Assembly (NCBI RefSeq): GCF_021462265.1
Contig: NZ_JAJONF010000001.1
Span: 124,001 to 188,000, forward strand
Direction: 5' to 3'
From: Streptomyces shenzhenensis
GTDB lineage: Bacteria; Actinomycetota; Actinomycetes; Streptomycetales; Streptomycetaceae
Length of the DNA stretch: 64,000 nucleotides
Made by a program: the position numbers and the translations under genes. The notes beneath the pieces are model-generated. The model did no database searches. It was not told the origin of the DNA and was given only the letters and a program-made list of their open reading frames with translations. Each line of letters begins with the position of its first letter. Within the stretch, counting starts at the first letter, position 1. This document shows, one piece after another, positions 43,701 to 53,497 of this stretch.

Positions 43701-45212
43701 ATGACCGTACGGCGAGTAATGGGCATCGAGACGGAGTACGGGATCTCCGTCCCCGGTCACCCCAACGCCAATGCCATGCTCACCTCGTCCCAGATCGTCA
43801 ACGCCTACGCGGCGGCGATGCACCGGGCCCGCCGGGCCCGCTGGGACTTCGAGGAGGAGAACCCGCTACGGGACGCCCGAGGCTTCGACCTCGCACGCGA
43901 GGCCGCCGACGCCAGCCAGCTCACCGACGAGGACATCGGCCTCGCCAACGTGATCCTCACCAACGGCGCCCGCCTCTACGTCGACCACGCGCACCCCGAA
44001 TACAGCGCCCCCGAGGTCACCAACCCCCGCGACGCCGTCCTCTGGGACAAGGCCGGCGAACGCATCATGGCCGAAGCCGCCGAACGAGCCGCCGCACTCC
44101 CCGGCGCCCAGCCCATCCACCTCTACAAGAACAACACCGACAACAAAGGCGCCTCCTACGGCACCCACGAGAACTACCTGATGAAGCGGGAAACCCCCTT
44201 CTCGGACATCGTGCGCCACCTCACCCCCTTCTTCGTCTCCCGCCAGGTCGTCACCGGCGCCGGCCGCGTCGGCATCGGCCAGGACGGCCACGAACACGGC
44301 TTCCAGCTCAGCCAGCGCGCCGACTACTTCGAGGTCGAGGTCGGCCTGGAGACGACACTCAAACGGCCCATCATCAACACCCGCGACGAGCCCCACGCCG
44401 ACGCCGAGAAATACCGCCGCCTCCATGTGATCATCGGCGACGCCAACCTCTCGGAGACCTCGACCTACCTCAAACTCGGCACCACCGCCCTCGTCCTCTC
44501 CATGATCGAGGACGGCTTCATCGCCGTCGACCTCGCCGTCGACCAGCCCGTACGCACCCTCCACCAGGTCTCCCACGACCCCACCCTCAAGCGCCTCGTC
44601 ACCCTCCGCAGCGGACGCACACTCACCGCCGTCCAGCTCCAGATGGAGTACTACGAGCTCTCGCGCAAATACGTGGAGGAGCGCTACGGCGCCGACGCCG
44701 ACGACCAGACCAAGGACGTCCTCACCCGCTGGGAGGACACCCTCAACCGCCTGGAACACGACCCCATGAGCCTGGCCGGAGAACTCGACTGGGTCGCCAA
44801 ACTGGAACTCATGGAGGGCTACCGGCGCCGCGACGACCTGGACTGGGACGCCGCCAAACTGCACCTCCTCGATCTCCAGTACGCCGACGTACGGGCCGAG
44901 AAGGGCCTCTACAACCGCCTCGCGGCCCGCGGACGCATGAAGCGGCTCCTCGACGAGTCAGAGGTGGAACGGGCCCGCACCAGCCCTCCTGAGGACACCC
45001 GGGCCTACTTCCGCGGCCGCTGCCTTGAGCAGTACGCCGACGACGTCGCCGCGGCCAGCTGGGACTCGGTCATCTTCGACCTTCCCGGCCGCGACAGCCT
45101 CCAGCGCGTCCCAACCCTGGAACCACTACGCGGAACGCGAAATCACGTCAAGGAGCTCCTGGACCGCTGCCGTACCGCGGAAGACCTGGTCAGGGTCCTC
45201 TCCGGCGGCTGA
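43701..45212 (+). CDS. dop: Depupylase / Pup deamidase Dop
   Basis: A protein of 503 residues with the glutamine-synthetase-like fold shared with PafA. The N-terminal [19 protein letters not shown] motif (GIETEYGI, seen as residues 7-14) carries metal ligands and [20 protein letters not shown] follows. It is assigned to Dop rather than PafA by length, by the [13 protein letters not shown] insertion containing the Dop loop region, and by its place next to pup. It removes Pup from substrates and can deamidate Pup-Gln. Because Pup here ends in Glu, its main job should be depupylation. The ATG at 43701 follows GGAGGGCCGC. A hairpin lies at 45231-45263 before pup. Confidence 0.95.
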   Translation: MTVRRVMGIETEYGISVPGHPNANAMLTSSQIVNAYAAAMHRARRARWDFEEENPLRDARGFDLAREAADASQLTDEDIGLANVILTNGARLYVDHAHPEYSAPEVTNPRDAVLWDKAGERIMAEAAERAAALPGAQPIHLYKNNTDNKGASYGTHENYLMKRETPFSDIVRHLTPFFVSRQVVTGAGRVGIGQDGHEHGFQLSQRADYFEVEVGLETTLKRPIINTRDEPHADAEKYRRLHVIIGDANLSETSTYLKLGTTALVLSMIEDGFIAVDLAVDQPVRTLHQVSHDPTLKRLVTLRSGRTLTAVQLQMEYYELSRKYVEERYGADADDQTKDVLTRWEDTLNRLEHDPMSLAGELDWVAKLELMEGYRRRDDLDWDAAKLHLLDLQYADVRAEKGLYNRLAARGRMKRLLDESEVERARTSPPEDTRAYFRGRCLEQYADDVAAASWDSVIFDLPGRDSLQRVPTLEPLRGTRNHVKELLDRCRTAEDLVRVLSGG

Positions 45213-45230
45213 GCGGGCGCTCGGACCACA

Positions 45231-45263
45231 CCGGGCGACCGGGGTCAAAACCCGGCCGCCCGG
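45231..45263 (+). terminator. Hairpin between dop and pup
   Basis: CCGGGCGACCGGG pairs with CCCGGCCGCCCGG with one mismatch around GTCAAAA. It may end or attenuate the dop transcript before the pup promoter region. Confidence 0.6.
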
Positions 45264-45402
45264 GAATCATCGAGTTGGCCCCCGTACGTTGGAGAAACTG
45301 CGGGGCCGATGTCGGACCCCGCTTGTAGGGTCTGATCATCACCGATCGGCAGGAAAGCCGACCTGTCGACCCATGTCGGGCGAACTGAGCGGGGTGAGTG
45401 TC

Positions 45403-45621
45403 ATGGCAACCAAGGACACCGGCGGCGGACAGCAGAAGGCGACGCACTCCACCGAGGAGGTCGAGGAGCAGGCGGCGGAGTCGCAGGGCTCGGAGGACCT
45501 CAAGGAGCGGCACGAGAAGCTGAGCGACGACGTCGACTCGGTTCTTGACGAGATTGACGATGTACTCGAGGAAAACGCCGAGGATTTCGTGAGGTCCTTC
45601 GTGCAAAAAGGCGGGGAGTGA
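45403..45621 (+). CDS. pup: Prokaryotic ubiquitin-like protein Pup
   Basis: A protein of 72 residues, intrinsically disordered and acidic, ending EDFVRSFVQKGGE. The C-terminal Glu side chain is what PafA joins to substrate lysines. Mycobacterial Pup ends in Gln and must first be deamidated; here GAG encodes Glu directly. The helical segment DLKERHEKLSDDVDSVLDEI binds the ARC coiled coil. ATG 45403 follows GGGGTGAG; an in-frame ATG at 45373 is less likely. A TAGGGT -10-like element at 45326 could be a dedicated promoter. Confidence 0.96.
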   Translation: MATKDTGGGQQKATHSTEEVEEQAAESQGSEDLKERHEKLSDDVDSVLDEIDDVLEENAEDFVRSFVQKGGE

Positions 45622-45671
45622 AGCCCGTCTAGGCGTTTTCACCTTCAAATTGAAGGTTGCGGGGGGTTGGT

Positions 45672-46277
45672 GTGGCTGGGGAACCGGACGCGAAGGAATG
45701 CAGGAAGTGCAAGCGGGATCTGCCTCCCGCCTCGTTCGCGAGGGACAGGAATCGGCGGGACGGCCTCCAGGTGCACTGCCGGGAGTGCGTGGCGGACTAC
45801 AGTGCCGCGCACTACCGGCGCCGCCGGGAGGCTGAGGGGAAGGCCGTCCGGGAGAAGGTCGATGTCCCGCACGGGCACAAACTCTGCCGGATGTGTGGCG
45901 AGATCAAGCCCTGGAGCGAGTGGCACCGGAATGCCACCGCTTCGGACGGACTCTCGACGCGCTGCAAGGCTTGCCGGGCGGCGAAGGGCCGTCCGGATCA
46001 CCTCAAGCGCAACTACGGCCTCACCGAAGCCGAGCGCGACGCGATGGTCGTGTCCCAGTACGGGATCTGCGCGATCTGTCTATCTGCCCCACCCGTGCAT
46101 GTGGATCACTGCCACAAGACGGGTAGGGTCCGAGGCGTACTGTGCTTCAACTGCAATTCGGCCATCGGCAAATTGAGGGATGATCCGGACGCCGCTCGCC
46201 GAGCCGCCGCTTACCTGGAAGGAAACTTGTGGAAGCCAACACTCGTAGCACCGGGCGTCTACCAGCTGCCTTCCTGA
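45672..46277 (+). CDS. Endonuclease VII-like HNH nuclease in the proteasome operon
   Basis: A protein of 201 residues from GTG 45672 (a TTG at 45657 is also possible). It has two N-terminal zinc-ribbon units, CRKC...CREC and CRMC...CKAC, each followed by a basic stretch. The C-terminal recombination endonuclease VII domain has CAIC, the [22 protein letters not shown] core and a helix RRAAAYLE. The fold cuts branched DNA in phage T4. The gene lies between pup and prcB, 50 bases after pup, and its end overlaps prcB by 49 bases, so it is in the same operon. A nearby orthologue sits at the same place in S. coelicolor (recalled as SCO1645). Its link with proteolysis is unexplained. Confidence 0.92.
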   Translation: MAGEPDAKECRKCKRDLPPASFARDRNRRDGLQVHCRECVADYSAAHYRRRREAEGKAVREKVDVPHGHKLCRMCGEIKPWSEWHRNATASDGLSTRCKACRAAKGRPDHLKRNYGLTEAERDAMVVSQYGICAICLSAPPVHVDHCHKTGRVRGVLCFNCNSAIGKLRDDPDAARRAAAYLEGNLWKPTLVAPGVYQLPS

Positions 46278-47074
46278 CGCCCGGGTCGTCCTCGTTCATG
46301 GACTTTCTCGGCGAGCACCAGCCGGAGCTGCTGCCCGGCAGGAGGCAGCTGCCGCCGACGCAGGGGGTGATCGAGGCGCCGCACGGGACGACGATCGTGG
46401 CGGTGACCTTCCCCGGCGGGGTCGTGCTGGCGGGTGACCGCCGGGCCACGATGGGGAACGTGATCGCGCAGCGGGACATCGAGAAGGTGTTCCCGGCGGA
46501 CGAGTACTCGGCCGTCGGTATCGCCGGCACCGCCGGTCTGGCCGTGGAGATGGTGAAGCTCTTCCAGCTGGAGCTGGAGCACTTCGAGAAGGTCGAGGGC
46601 GCTCAGCTGTCGCTGGAGGGCAAGGCGAACCGGCTGTCGACGATGATCCGGTCCAACCTGGGCATGGCGATGCAGGGGCTCGCGGTGGTGCCGTTGTTCG
46701 CCGGGTTCGACGTGGACCGGGCGAAGGGGCGGATCTTCTCGTACGACGTGACGGGCGGCCGTTCCGAGGAGCACCACTTCGCCGCCACCGGGTCGGGCTC
46801 GATCTTCGCGCGCGGTGCGATGAAGAAGCTGTTCCGTAACGACCTGTCCGAGGAGCAGGCGACCACACTGGTGGTGCAGGCTCTGTACGACGCGGCTGAC
46901 GACGACTCGGCGACGGGTGGTCCCGATGTCGCCCGCCGGATCTACCCGATCATCACTGTGATCACCGAGGGCGGTTTCCGCCGGCTCACCGACGACGAGT
47001 CCTCCGAGCTCGCCCGTGCGGTGCTGGCGCGCCGTCTGGAGCAGCCGGACGGTCCGCGCGCGGCGCTGCTGTAG
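46229..47074 (+). CDS. prcB: Proteasome subunit beta
   Basis: A protein of 281 residues. The propeptide of 53 residues is removed between Gly53 and Thr54 (APHG | [11 protein letters not shown]), exposing the catalytic threonine. Catalytic partners are present: Asp in [11 protein letters not shown] and Lys in [12 protein letters not shown]. It forms the two inner rings of the 20S core. The GTG at 46229 follows GGAAGGAAACTT and overlaps the end of the endonuclease gene by 49 bases. It is followed by prcA, 68 bases downstream. Confidence 0.97.
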   Translation: MEANTRSTGRLPAAFLTPGSSSFMDFLGEHQPELLPGRRQLPPTQGVIEAPHGTTIVAVTFPGGVVLAGDRRATMGNVIAQRDIEKVFPADEYSAVGIAGTAGLAVEMVKLFQLELEHFEKVEGAQLSLEGKANRLSTMIRSNLGMAMQGLAVVPLFAGFDVDRAKGRIFSYDVTGGRSEEHHFAATGSGSIFARGAMKKLFRNDLSEEQATTLVVQALYDAADDDSATGGPDVARRIYPIITVITEGGFRRLTDDESSELARAVLARRLEQPDGPRAALL

Positions 47075-47142
47075 GTGTCGGCGTTCTTATCAAGGTGATC
47101 CCAGTGACTTCGACGGAACCCTAGGGAAGGGGACGGATACCG

Positions 47143-47919
47143 GTGTCGACGCCGTTCTATGTCTCACCTCAGCAGGCGATGGCGGACCGTGCCGAGTACG
47201 CCCGGAAGGGCATCGCGCGTGGCCGCAGTCTGGTTGTGCTCCAGTTCGCCGACGGCATCGTGTTCGTCGGTGAGAACCCGTCCCGTGCGCTGCACAAGTT
47301 CAGCGAGATCTATGACCGGATCGGTTTCGCGGCCGCCGGTAAGTACAACGAGTACGAGAATCTGCGGATCGGTGGGGTGCGTTATGCCGATCTGCGTGGT
47401 TACACCTATGACCGTGACGATGTGACGGCGCGTGGTCTGGCGAACGTGTACGCGCAGACGCTGGGCACGATCTTCTCGTCGGCGGCGGAGAAGCCGTACG
47501 AGGTGGAGCTGGTCGTCGCCGAGGTGGGGGAGACCCCGGAGGGTGATCAGATCTATCGGTTGCCGCACGATGGTTCGATCGTGGATGAGCACGGTTCGGT
47601 GGCGGTCGGTGGTAACGCGGAGCAGATCAGTACGTATCTGGACCGTGAGCACCGGGAGGGGATGACTCTGGCGGAGGCTCTGAAGCTGGCGGTGACGGCT
47701 CTGTCGCGGGAGCCGAACGGTACGCAGCGGGAGATTCCGGCGGAGCGTCTGGAGGTGGCGGTGCTGGATCGTACGCGTCCGCAGGCGCGTAAGTTCAAGC
47801 GGATCGTCGGTCCGCAGCTGTCCCGGCTGCTGGAGGCGGAGGGTGCGGCCGCGGCTGCCGAGGCCGAGGGGGCCGAGGGGGCCGAGGGGGTCGAGGAGTC
47901 CGGCGGAGACGTCGAGTAG
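47143..47919 (+). CDS. prcA: Proteasome subunit alpha
   Basis: A protein of 258 residues with the alpha-subunit N-terminus ([20 protein letters not shown]) that gates the 20S channel and the [19 protein letters not shown] strand. It forms the outer rings and docks the ARC C-terminal tyrosine motif. The last 25 residues are an Ala/Glu/Gly repeat ([20 protein letters not shown]) of low complexity. GTG 47143 follows GAAGGGG at a slightly long spacing. The gene ends the pup-endonuclease-prcB-prcA operon; a hairpin follows at 47945-47972. Confidence 0.97.
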   Translation: MSTPFYVSPQQAMADRAEYARKGIARGRSLVVLQFADGIVFVGENPSRALHKFSEIYDRIGFAAAGKYNEYENLRIGGVRYADLRGYTYDRDDVTARGLANVYAQTLGTIFSSAAEKPYEVELVVAEVGETPEGDQIYRLPHDGSIVDEHGSVAVGGNAEQISTYLDREHREGMTLAEALKLAVTALSREPNGTQREIPAERLEVAVLDRTRPQARKFKRIVGPQLSRLLEAEGAAAAAEAEGAEGAEGVEESGGDVE

Positions 47920-47944
47920 CTGTTGGTGTGAGCCCGTTGTGTGT

Positions 47945-47972
47945 GCCCCGTCCGGTGGTTTCCGGGCGGGGC
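47945..47972. terminator. Hairpin between convergent prcA and lacI-type gene
   Basis: GCCCCGTCCGG pairs with CCGGGCGGGGC around TGGTTT, with one G-T type pair. Confidence 0.75.
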
Positions 47973-47988
47973 GCGGGTGTTTGTGCGG

Positions 47989-49005
47989 TCAGGACGCCCG
48001 TGGTGGGGCTGTGGAGCCTCGTACGACGAGTTCCACGGGGATGTCTCCGTGTGGGGGTTCCCGGCCGTCCAGGACGGCGAGGAGGGCTTGCATGCCGCGT
48101 TCGCCGAAGAGTTCGGCGTCGAGGCGGACGGTGGTGAGTTCGGGGTCGATGGCGGTGGCGAGGGCGAGGTCGTCGAGGCCGGTGACGGAGATGTCGTCGG
48201 GGATGCGCAGGCCTTGGCGGCGCAGGGCTTTGTAGGCGCCGGCGGCGAGTTTGTCGTCGTCGCAGACGAGGGCGGTGGGGCGGGGGCCGGGGGTGGTGAG
48301 GGCGGTTTCGATGGCGGTCTGGGCGCCCTGGATGGAGATGGGGGCGTGGACGGTGCGTACCGAGGTGCCGGGCACGCGTGCGGTGCGGGTCGCCAGTTCG
48401 TGTGCGCGTACTTCGAAGGTCCAGGAGGGGATGTCCGCGGCCAGGTGCAGGAAGTGGCGGTGGCCGAGGTGCAGGAGGTGGTCGGTGACCTGGCGTACGC
48501 CGTCGGCGATGTCGAGGTTGACGGTGGCGGCGCCGAGGCTGCCGTGGGGGTCGCTGTCGAGCATGACGAGGGGGAGCTGGTCGCCGCGGATGGCGGTGAG
48601 GGCGTCGGCGGCCATGGAGGAGGCGATGACGCCGTCGAGGGCGGCTTGGGCGGAGGCGAAGGGGTCGCGGGCGGGGCCGATGCCCTGGGGGGAGGGGTAG
48701 AGGACGACGCCGAAGCCGTGTGCGGAGGCGACGCGGGCGGCTCCGGTGTAGACGCCGGCGAAGAATTCGGTGGTGAGGGCGGGGACGACGAGGAGGACGG
48801 TGCGGGTGCGGCCGAGGCGGAGGTTGCGGGCGGCGAGGTTGGGGCGGTAGCCGAGGTCGAGGGCGGCTTGGCGGACGCGTTCGGCGGTGGTTTCGGAGAC
48901 GCGGCCGCGCCATTTGTCGCCGAGCACGAGCGAGACGGCTGCTTGGGAGACGCCGGCGGCCTGGGCGACGTCGCGGCTCGTCGGGCGCGTGCTGCTGGGT
49001 GGCAC
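47989..49005 (-). CDS. LacI-family transcriptional regulator
   Basis: A protein of 338 residues from GTG 49005 after AAGGAG; the frame is open back to 49080 but that stretch holds the promoter. HTH at residues 9-32 (TSRDVAQAAGVSQAAVSLVL) and hinge helix AARNLRLGRT. The periplasmic-binding-protein-like sensor domain includes LLVVPALTTEFFAGVYTGA and ISVTGLDDLALATAIDPELT. It is divergent from an MFS exporter with about 95 bases between starts. Two TACGTA elements in that gap are candidate operators, so it probably controls the exporter and itself. Confidence 0.93.
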   Translation of the reverse strand: MPPSSTRPTSRDVAQAAGVSQAAVSLVLGDKWRGRVSETTAERVRQAALDLGYRPNLAARNLRLGRTRTVLLVVPALTTEFFAGVYTGAARVASAHGFGVVLYPSPQGIGPARDPFASAQAALDGVIASSMAADALTAIRGDQLPLVMLDSDPHGSLGAATVNLDIADGVRQVTDHLLHLGHRHFLHLAADIPSWTFEVRAHELATRTARVPGTSVRTVHAPISIQGAQTAIETALTTPGPRPTALVCDDDKLAAGAYKALRRQGLRIPDDISVTGLDDLALATAIDPELTTVRLDAELFGERGMQALLAVLDGREPPHGDIPVELVVRGSTAPPRAS

Positions 49006-49049
49006 CGGGGGTGGGCTCCTTCGTCTGGACGTGTGAACAGCGCACATGG

Positions 49050-49076
49050 TACGTATGGGAGAAGGGGTTATACGTA
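49050..49076. promoter_or_regulatory. Two TACGTA elements, candidate operator pair
   Basis: TACGTA occurs at 49050-49055 and again at 49071-49076, 21 bases apart (two helical turns), between the divergent lacI-type and MFS genes. Each has a CG centre as LacI-family half-sites do. Confidence 0.5.
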
Positions 49077-49100
49077 ACACGTCAAGCTTGGAGGCGGGGC

Positions 49101-50360
49101 ATGGCCGCGGGGTACCTGGAGATCCTCAGGGCGAGGCACGCGGCCCGGCTGCTGGCGGGGACGCTGGTGGGCCGGTTGCCGAACGCGACGGCCGCGCTCG
49201 CGATCGTGCTGTTCGTGCGGGCGCAGGGCGGTACGTACAGCCTCGCGGGGGCGCTCGCCGCGGTGTACGGGGTGGCGAACGCCGTGGGGCAGCCGGTGCT
49301 CGGGCGTCTGGTCGATCTGCACGGCCAGCCGCGCGTGCAGTTGCCGGCGGCTGTGGCGTCGGCCGTCGCGATGGCCGCTTTCGCCTTCGCCGGGACCGGT
49401 CCGCTGCCGTCGGCCTATGTGTGCGTGGCGGCCGCCGGGTTGTTCACGCCTCCTCTGGAGGGCGGTCTGCGGGCGCTGTGGCCGAGTGTGCTGGGTGCGG
49501 GGGAGCGGGTGCACACGGCGTACGCGATGGACGCGGTGGCGCAGGAAGTCATGTTCACCGTGGGACCGTTGCTGGTGACGTTGTGCGTGTCGCTGTGGTC
49601 GGCGCAGGCGGCGCTGCTCGTCGTGAACGCGGTGGGTGTCCTCGGTGCGCTCTCGGTCGTGGTCTCGCCGCCGTCGCGGGCGTGGCGTTCGGCGCCGCGT
49701 GCGGCGCACTGGCTGGGCGCGCTGCGGTCGCCCGGTCTGCTGGTCATGCTGGCGGCGTTCCTGTTCGTGGGGATCGCGCTGGGTTCCATCACGGTCGCGT
49801 CGGTGCCGTATGCGGACGGCCACGGCGGTGACGTGGTGTACGGCTGGCTGATGGCCGGTCTGGGGCTCGGTGCGCTGCTGGGGGGCATGGTGTACGGGGC
49901 GCGGCGGTGGACGGGGGAGCCGACGCGGCGACTGCGGGTGCTGGTGGCTCTTCTGGCGGTGTGTTATCTGCCGTTGATGCTGATGCCGGGTGCGGTGGCC
50001 ATGGTGGTGCTGGCGGTGTTGGCCGGGGTGTTCCTGGCGCCGGTGATCGCGTGTGCGTTCGTGCTGGTGGACCGGCATGCGCCGAGCGGTACGGTCACCG
50101 AGGCGTTCTCCTGGCTTGTGACGACGTTCACGGTGGGTGCGTCGGTGGGAACGGGCCTGGCGGGCCCGGTCGTCGAGGCGGGCGGGGCCTTGTGGGGGTT
50201 CGCTGTGCCGGGGGTGGCGGGGGCCGTGTCGTTGCTGGTCCTGGCGGTCACCGGGCGGGTCCTCGCAGCTCCCGGTGGGGACACGGTGATTGCGGCCGGT
50301 TCGGAAAATGATCCAAATCGTGCTGCCGAACCCCGTTTCAGCTCGGGGGATCGGGCGTAA
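49101..50360 (+). CDS. MFS transporter
   Basis: A protein of 419 residues with about twelve membrane segments and a central loop near 190-210 (PSRAWRSAPRAAHWLG). Motif-A-like residues are in GQPVLGRLVDLHGQPRVQ. No substrate signature is recognised; the shape fits a proton-driven exporter. The ATG at 49101 follows GGAGGCGGGGC. It is divergent from the lacI-type regulator. Its 3' end contains the pafA promoter element, nine bases before pafA. Confidence 0.9.
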   Translation: MAAGYLEILRARHAARLLAGTLVGRLPNATAALAIVLFVRAQGGTYSLAGALAAVYGVANAVGQPVLGRLVDLHGQPRVQLPAAVASAVAMAAFAFAGTGPLPSAYVCVAAAGLFTPPLEGGLRALWPSVLGAGERVHTAYAMDAVAQEVMFTVGPLLVTLCVSLWSAQAALLVVNAVGVLGALSVVVSPPSRAWRSAPRAAHWLGALRSPGLLVMLAAFLFVGIALGSITVASVPYADGHGGDVVYGWLMAGLGLGALLGGMVYGARRWTGEPTRRLRVLVALLAVCYLPLMLMPGAVAMVVLAVLAGVFLAPVIACAFVLVDRHAPSGTVTEAFSWLVTTFTVGASVGTGLAGPVVEAGGALWGFAVPGVAGAVSLLVLAVTGRVLAAPGGDTVIAAGSENDPNRAAEPRFSSGDRA

Positions 50361-50363
50361 TGT
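50358..50363 (+). promoter_or_regulatory. Candidate -10 of a leaderless pafA transcript (TAATGT)
   Basis: TAATGT ends six bases before the pafA ATG at 50370 and overlaps the stop of the MFS gene. There is no ribosome site at normal spacing. Confidence 0.55.
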
Positions 50364-50369
50364 TCAGTC

Positions 50370-51731
50370 ATGGACCGCCGCATTTTCGGGCTGGAGAACG
50401 AGTACGGCGTCACGTGCACGTTCAGGGGACAGCGCCGCCTGTCGCCTGACGAGGTGGCGCGGTACCTCTTCCGCCGTGTCGTGTCATGGGGCCGTAGCAG
50501 CAATGTCTTTCTGCGCAACGGCGCCCGGCTCTATCTCGACGTGGGCTCACATCCGGAATACGCGACACCCGAGTGTGACAATGTGATCGAACTGGTCACC
50601 CACGACAAGGCCGGCGAGCGCATTCTCGAAGGACTGTTGGTGGACGCCGAACGACGCCTGCATGAGGAAGGAATCGCGGGCGATGTCTACCTTTTCAAGA
50701 ACAACACCGACTCGGCGGGCAACTCGTATGGTTGCCACGAGAACTATCTGGTGGCGCGGCACGGGGAGTTCTCCCGGCTCGCGGACATTCTCATTCCGTT
50801 CCTGGTGACCCGGCAGCTGCTGTGCGGCGCGGGCAAGGTGCTGCAGACGCCGCGCGGTGCGGTGTACTGCGTGAGCCAGCGGGCGGAGCACATCTGGGAG
50901 GGCGTCTCCTCGGCGACGACGCGTTCCCGGCCGATCATCAACACGCGCGACGAGCCGCACGCGGACGCCGAGCGCTACCGCCGGCTGCATGTCATCGTCG
51001 GTGACTCGAACATGTCCGAGACGACGATGCTGCTGAAGGTCGGTGCCACCGACCTGGTGCTGCGCATGATCGAGGCGGGCACGGTGATGCGGGACCTGAC
51101 CCTGGAGAACCCGATCCGGGCGATCCGCGAGGTCAGCCATGACATCACGGGCCGGCGCAAGGTGCGCCTGGCCAGCGGCCGGGAGGCCTCCGCCCTGGAG
51201 GTGCAGCGGGAGTACTACGAGAAGGCCGTGGACTTCTGCGAGCGCCGCGGTATCCGCACCGGCACGGTCGAGCGGGTGCTGGAGCTGTGGGGCCGGACGC
51301 TGGACGCGATCGAGGCCGAGGACCTGGACCGGATCGGCACCGAGATCGACTGGGTGATGAAGTACAAGCTCATCGAGCGGTACCGGGCCAAGCACAACAT
51401 GACCATGTCTCATCCGCGGGTGGCGCAGATAGACCTCGCTTATCACGACATTCACCGTCGTCGGGGTCTTTATTACCTGCTGGAGAAGAAGGGGCAGGCC
51501 GCTCGGATCTGCAATGACTTGAAGATCTTCGAGGGCAAGTCGGTGCCGCCGCAGACGACTCGGGCGCGGTTGCGCGGTGACTTCATCCGGCGGGCTCAGG
51601 AGCAGCGCCGGGACTTCACGGTCGACTGGGTGCATCTGAAGCTCAACGACCAGGCGCAGCGCACGGTGTTGTGCAAGGACCCGTTCCGTTCGGTCGACGA
51701 CCGGGTGGAGAAGCTCATCGCCGGTATGTGA
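50370..51731 (+). CDS. pafA: Pup--protein ligase PafA
   Basis: A protein of 453 residues, the usual PafA length. It activates the C-terminal Glu of Pup with ATP and forms an isopeptide bond to substrate lysines. The metal-site motif [15 protein letters not shown] is at the N-terminus, with [20 protein letters not shown] and the conserved [20 protein letters not shown]; a small C-terminal domain ends in [17 protein letters not shown]. It is a paralogue of Dop, from which it is 5.2 kb away. The start is MDRRIFG by family alignment and a probable leaderless promoter. A strong hairpin follows. Confidence 0.97.
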   Translation: MDRRIFGLENEYGVTCTFRGQRRLSPDEVARYLFRRVVSWGRSSNVFLRNGARLYLDVGSHPEYATPECDNVIELVTHDKAGERILEGLLVDAERRLHEEGIAGDVYLFKNNTDSAGNSYGCHENYLVARHGEFSRLADILIPFLVTRQLLCGAGKVLQTPRGAVYCVSQRAEHIWEGVSSATTRSRPIINTRDEPHADAERYRRLHVIVGDSNMSETTMLLKVGATDLVLRMIEAGTVMRDLTLENPIRAIREVSHDITGRRKVRLASGREASALEVQREYYEKAVDFCERRGIRTGTVERVLELWGRTLDAIEAEDLDRIGTEIDWVMKYKLIERYRAKHNMTMSHPRVAQIDLAYHDIHRRRGLYYLLEKKGQAARICNDLKIFEGKSVPPQTTRARLRGDFIRRAQEQRRDFTVDWVHLKLNDQAQRTVLCKDPFRSVDDRVEKLIAGM

Positions 51732-51752
51732 GCGATCGCCGCTCAGCGCCAC

Positions 51753-51785
51753 ACGGGCGCCGTACGTTTTCCGTACGGCGCCCGT
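51753..51785 (+). terminator. Hairpin terminator after pafA
   Basis: ACGGGCGCCGTACG and CGTACGGCGCCCGT form a 14-base-pair perfect stem with loop TTTTC. Confidence 0.85.
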
Positions 51786-51845
51786 CGCACGCCGTAGAGT
51801 TGCGCGCACGCCATCCGCAAGATCGACCGATTACGAGGCTCTTCC

Positions 51846-52844
51846 GTGCGCCGACGCTCTCTTCTCCTTGCCGCTGTTCCCGCAGGACTGGTCACACTCG
51901 CCGGGTGTGGTGACAAGTCGTCCTCCTCCAGCAAGGCCAGCGCCTCGCCGTCGGCGTCCGGTTCGGTGCCGCCGCCGAAGATCGTGGACGGGCCGTTGCC
52001 GGCGATCACGGCGGGTACGAAGTTCGGCGAGAAGCCGACGGTCGCCAAGGGCAGCGGGGATCCGTCGAAGAACCTGGCGGTCAAGACGGTGATCGCGGGG
52101 AGCGGGAAGACGGTCGCGGAGAACGACTTCATCGAGGCGAACTACCTGGGGCAGATCTGGTCCACGGGGAAGGTCTTCGACCAGTCGTACGACCGTACGC
52201 CGCTGCTCATGCAGCTTGCCGCGGGCAGCATCATCGACGGCTGGCGGTACGGGCTGGCCGGGAAGAAGGCCGGCAGCCGGGTGCTGATGGCCGTGCCGCC
52301 GACCTGGGGGTACGGCAGCTCGGGCAACGCGCAGGCGGGGATCAAGGGCACGGACACGCTGGTGTTCGTGGTGGACGTGCTGAACTCGTACAACTCGAAG
52401 AGCTCCAGTACGGGCAAGGCGGTCGCGCAGAGCGACGCCGCGCTGCCGAAGGTGGGCACGAACACGGACGGCAAGGCTCCGTCGATCGGCATTCCCAAGG
52501 CGGCTCCGCCGAAGAAGCTGGTGTCGAACTACGTGCTGGAGGGCGACGGCCCGGAGGTGAAGGCGGAGCAGACCATCCTGTGCCAGTTCAAGGGCGAGGT
52601 CTGGGACAGCGGCAAGGTTTTCGAGCAGACGTATGAGAGCGGGAAGCTGGCCCAGTTCTCGGTCGCGCAGATGCAGCAGGTCGTCAAGGGGCTGGCGCAG
52701 GGGATCACCGGCAAGAAGGTGGGCAGCCGGATCATGGTCGTCACGCCGCCGGACCTGGCCTACGGGAACAACCCGCCGAACGGTGGTGTGGTGCAGAAGG
52801 GTTCGACGCTGGTGTTCTCGGTGGACATTCTCGCGGCGATGTAG
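51846..52844 (+). CDS. Lipoprotein with two FKBP-type peptidyl-prolyl isomerase domains
   Basis: A protein of 332 residues from GTG 51846. A lipoprotein signal reads MRRRSLLLAAVPAGLVTLAGC, with Cys at residue 21. Two FKBP domains follow: residues about 75-190 (FIEANYLGQIWSTGKVFDQS ... GSRVLMAVPPTWGYG) and about 215-330 (KVFEQTYESGKLAQFSV ... GSRIMVVTPPDLAYGNN). The second looks less complete at the usual Trp/Tyr pocket. It probably assists folding of secreted proteins at the outer face of the membrane. A second, cytosolic FKBP gene follows, 75 bases downstream. Confidence 0.92.
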   Translation: MRRRSLLLAAVPAGLVTLAGCGDKSSSSSKASASPSASGSVPPPKIVDGPLPAITAGTKFGEKPTVAKGSGDPSKNLAVKTVIAGSGKTVAENDFIEANYLGQIWSTGKVFDQSYDRTPLLMQLAAGSIIDGWRYGLAGKKAGSRVLMAVPPTWGYGSSGNAQAGIKGTDTLVFVVDVLNSYNSKSSSTGKAVAQSDAALPKVGTNTDGKAPSIGIPKAAPPKKLVSNYVLEGDGPEVKAEQTILCQFKGEVWDSGKVFEQTYESGKLAQFSVAQMQQVVKGLAQGITGKKVGSRIMVVTPPDLAYGNNPPNGGVVQKGSTLVFSVDILAAM

Positions 52845-52919
52845 TGGCGCGGGCGGCACCGGGGCGGGGATGAAAGACTGTCCGGGTTCCGTGTCGTTAC
52901 ACAAGCAGGAGCCTAAGAC

Positions 52920-53291
52920 GTGAGCATCGACAAGCCCGAGATCGACTTCCCCGAGGGCGAGCCCCCGGCCGACCTGGAGATCAAGGACATCTGGGAGGGC
53001 GACGGCGAGGTGGCGCAGGCCGGCCAGACCGTCACCGTGCACTACGTGGGTGTCGCGTTCAGCACCGGTGAGGAGTTCGACGCCAGCTGGAACCGGGGCA
53101 CGCCGTTCCGCTTCCCGCTGGGCGGGGGCCGGGTCATCAAGGGGTGGGACCAGGGCGTGCAGGGGATGAAGGTCGGTGGCCGGCGGCAGCTGACCATCCC
53201 GGCGCACCTCGCCTACGGCAACCAGAGCCCGACGCCGGCGATCCAGCCCGGCGAGACGCTGATCTTCGTCGTGGACCTGATCGCGGTCTGA
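52920..53291 (+). CDS. Cytosolic FKBP-type peptidyl-prolyl cis-trans isomerase
   Basis: A protein of 123 residues, a single FKBP domain with all pocket residues in place: VTVHYVGVAFSTGEEFDASW, FRFPLGGGRVIKGWDQGVQG, and LTIPAHLAYGNQSPTPAI. No signal peptide is seen. The GTG at 52920 follows AGGAGCCTAAGAC. It catalyses proline isomerisation during folding. Position between pafA and pafB is conserved in Streptomyces (recalled). Confidence 0.95.
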   Translation: MSIDKPEIDFPEGEPPADLEIKDIWEGDGEVAQAGQTVTVHYVGVAFSTGEEFDASWNRGTPFRFPLGGGRVIKGWDQGVQGMKVGGRRQLTIPAHLAYGNQSPTPAIQPGETLIFVVDLIAV

Positions 53292-53350
53292 TCCCCGCGC
53301 CGGGCCGGTGCCGTCGCGCGCCGACCGGTTCCGGCCGTGAACCGGCTGGA

Positions 53351-53381
53351 CGAGGGCCCGTGCGGTGCGTGCGGGCCCTCG
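53351..53381 (+). terminator. Hairpin terminator after the FKBP genes
   Basis: CGAGGGCCCG and CGGGCCCTCG form a ten-base-pair stem around an 11-base loop, followed by GTGTTTG. Confidence 0.75.
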
Positions 53382-53497
53382 GTGTTTGCGGGGTTGTGTC
53401 CGTTTCGGTCCTCGTTGTTTGTACTGGCTTTTGCCGTGACACTCCGGAGCGGTACGGTCATCGGTCAGAAGCACCATAGGGAAGGCGAAGGGCGTCG

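Noticed and set aside
44120..44155. TTGTCGGTG on the minus strand inside dop
   Set aside because: The -10 position after eight bases reads GTAGAG, and the site points away from any gene start; it arises from the coding of the NNTDNK motif.
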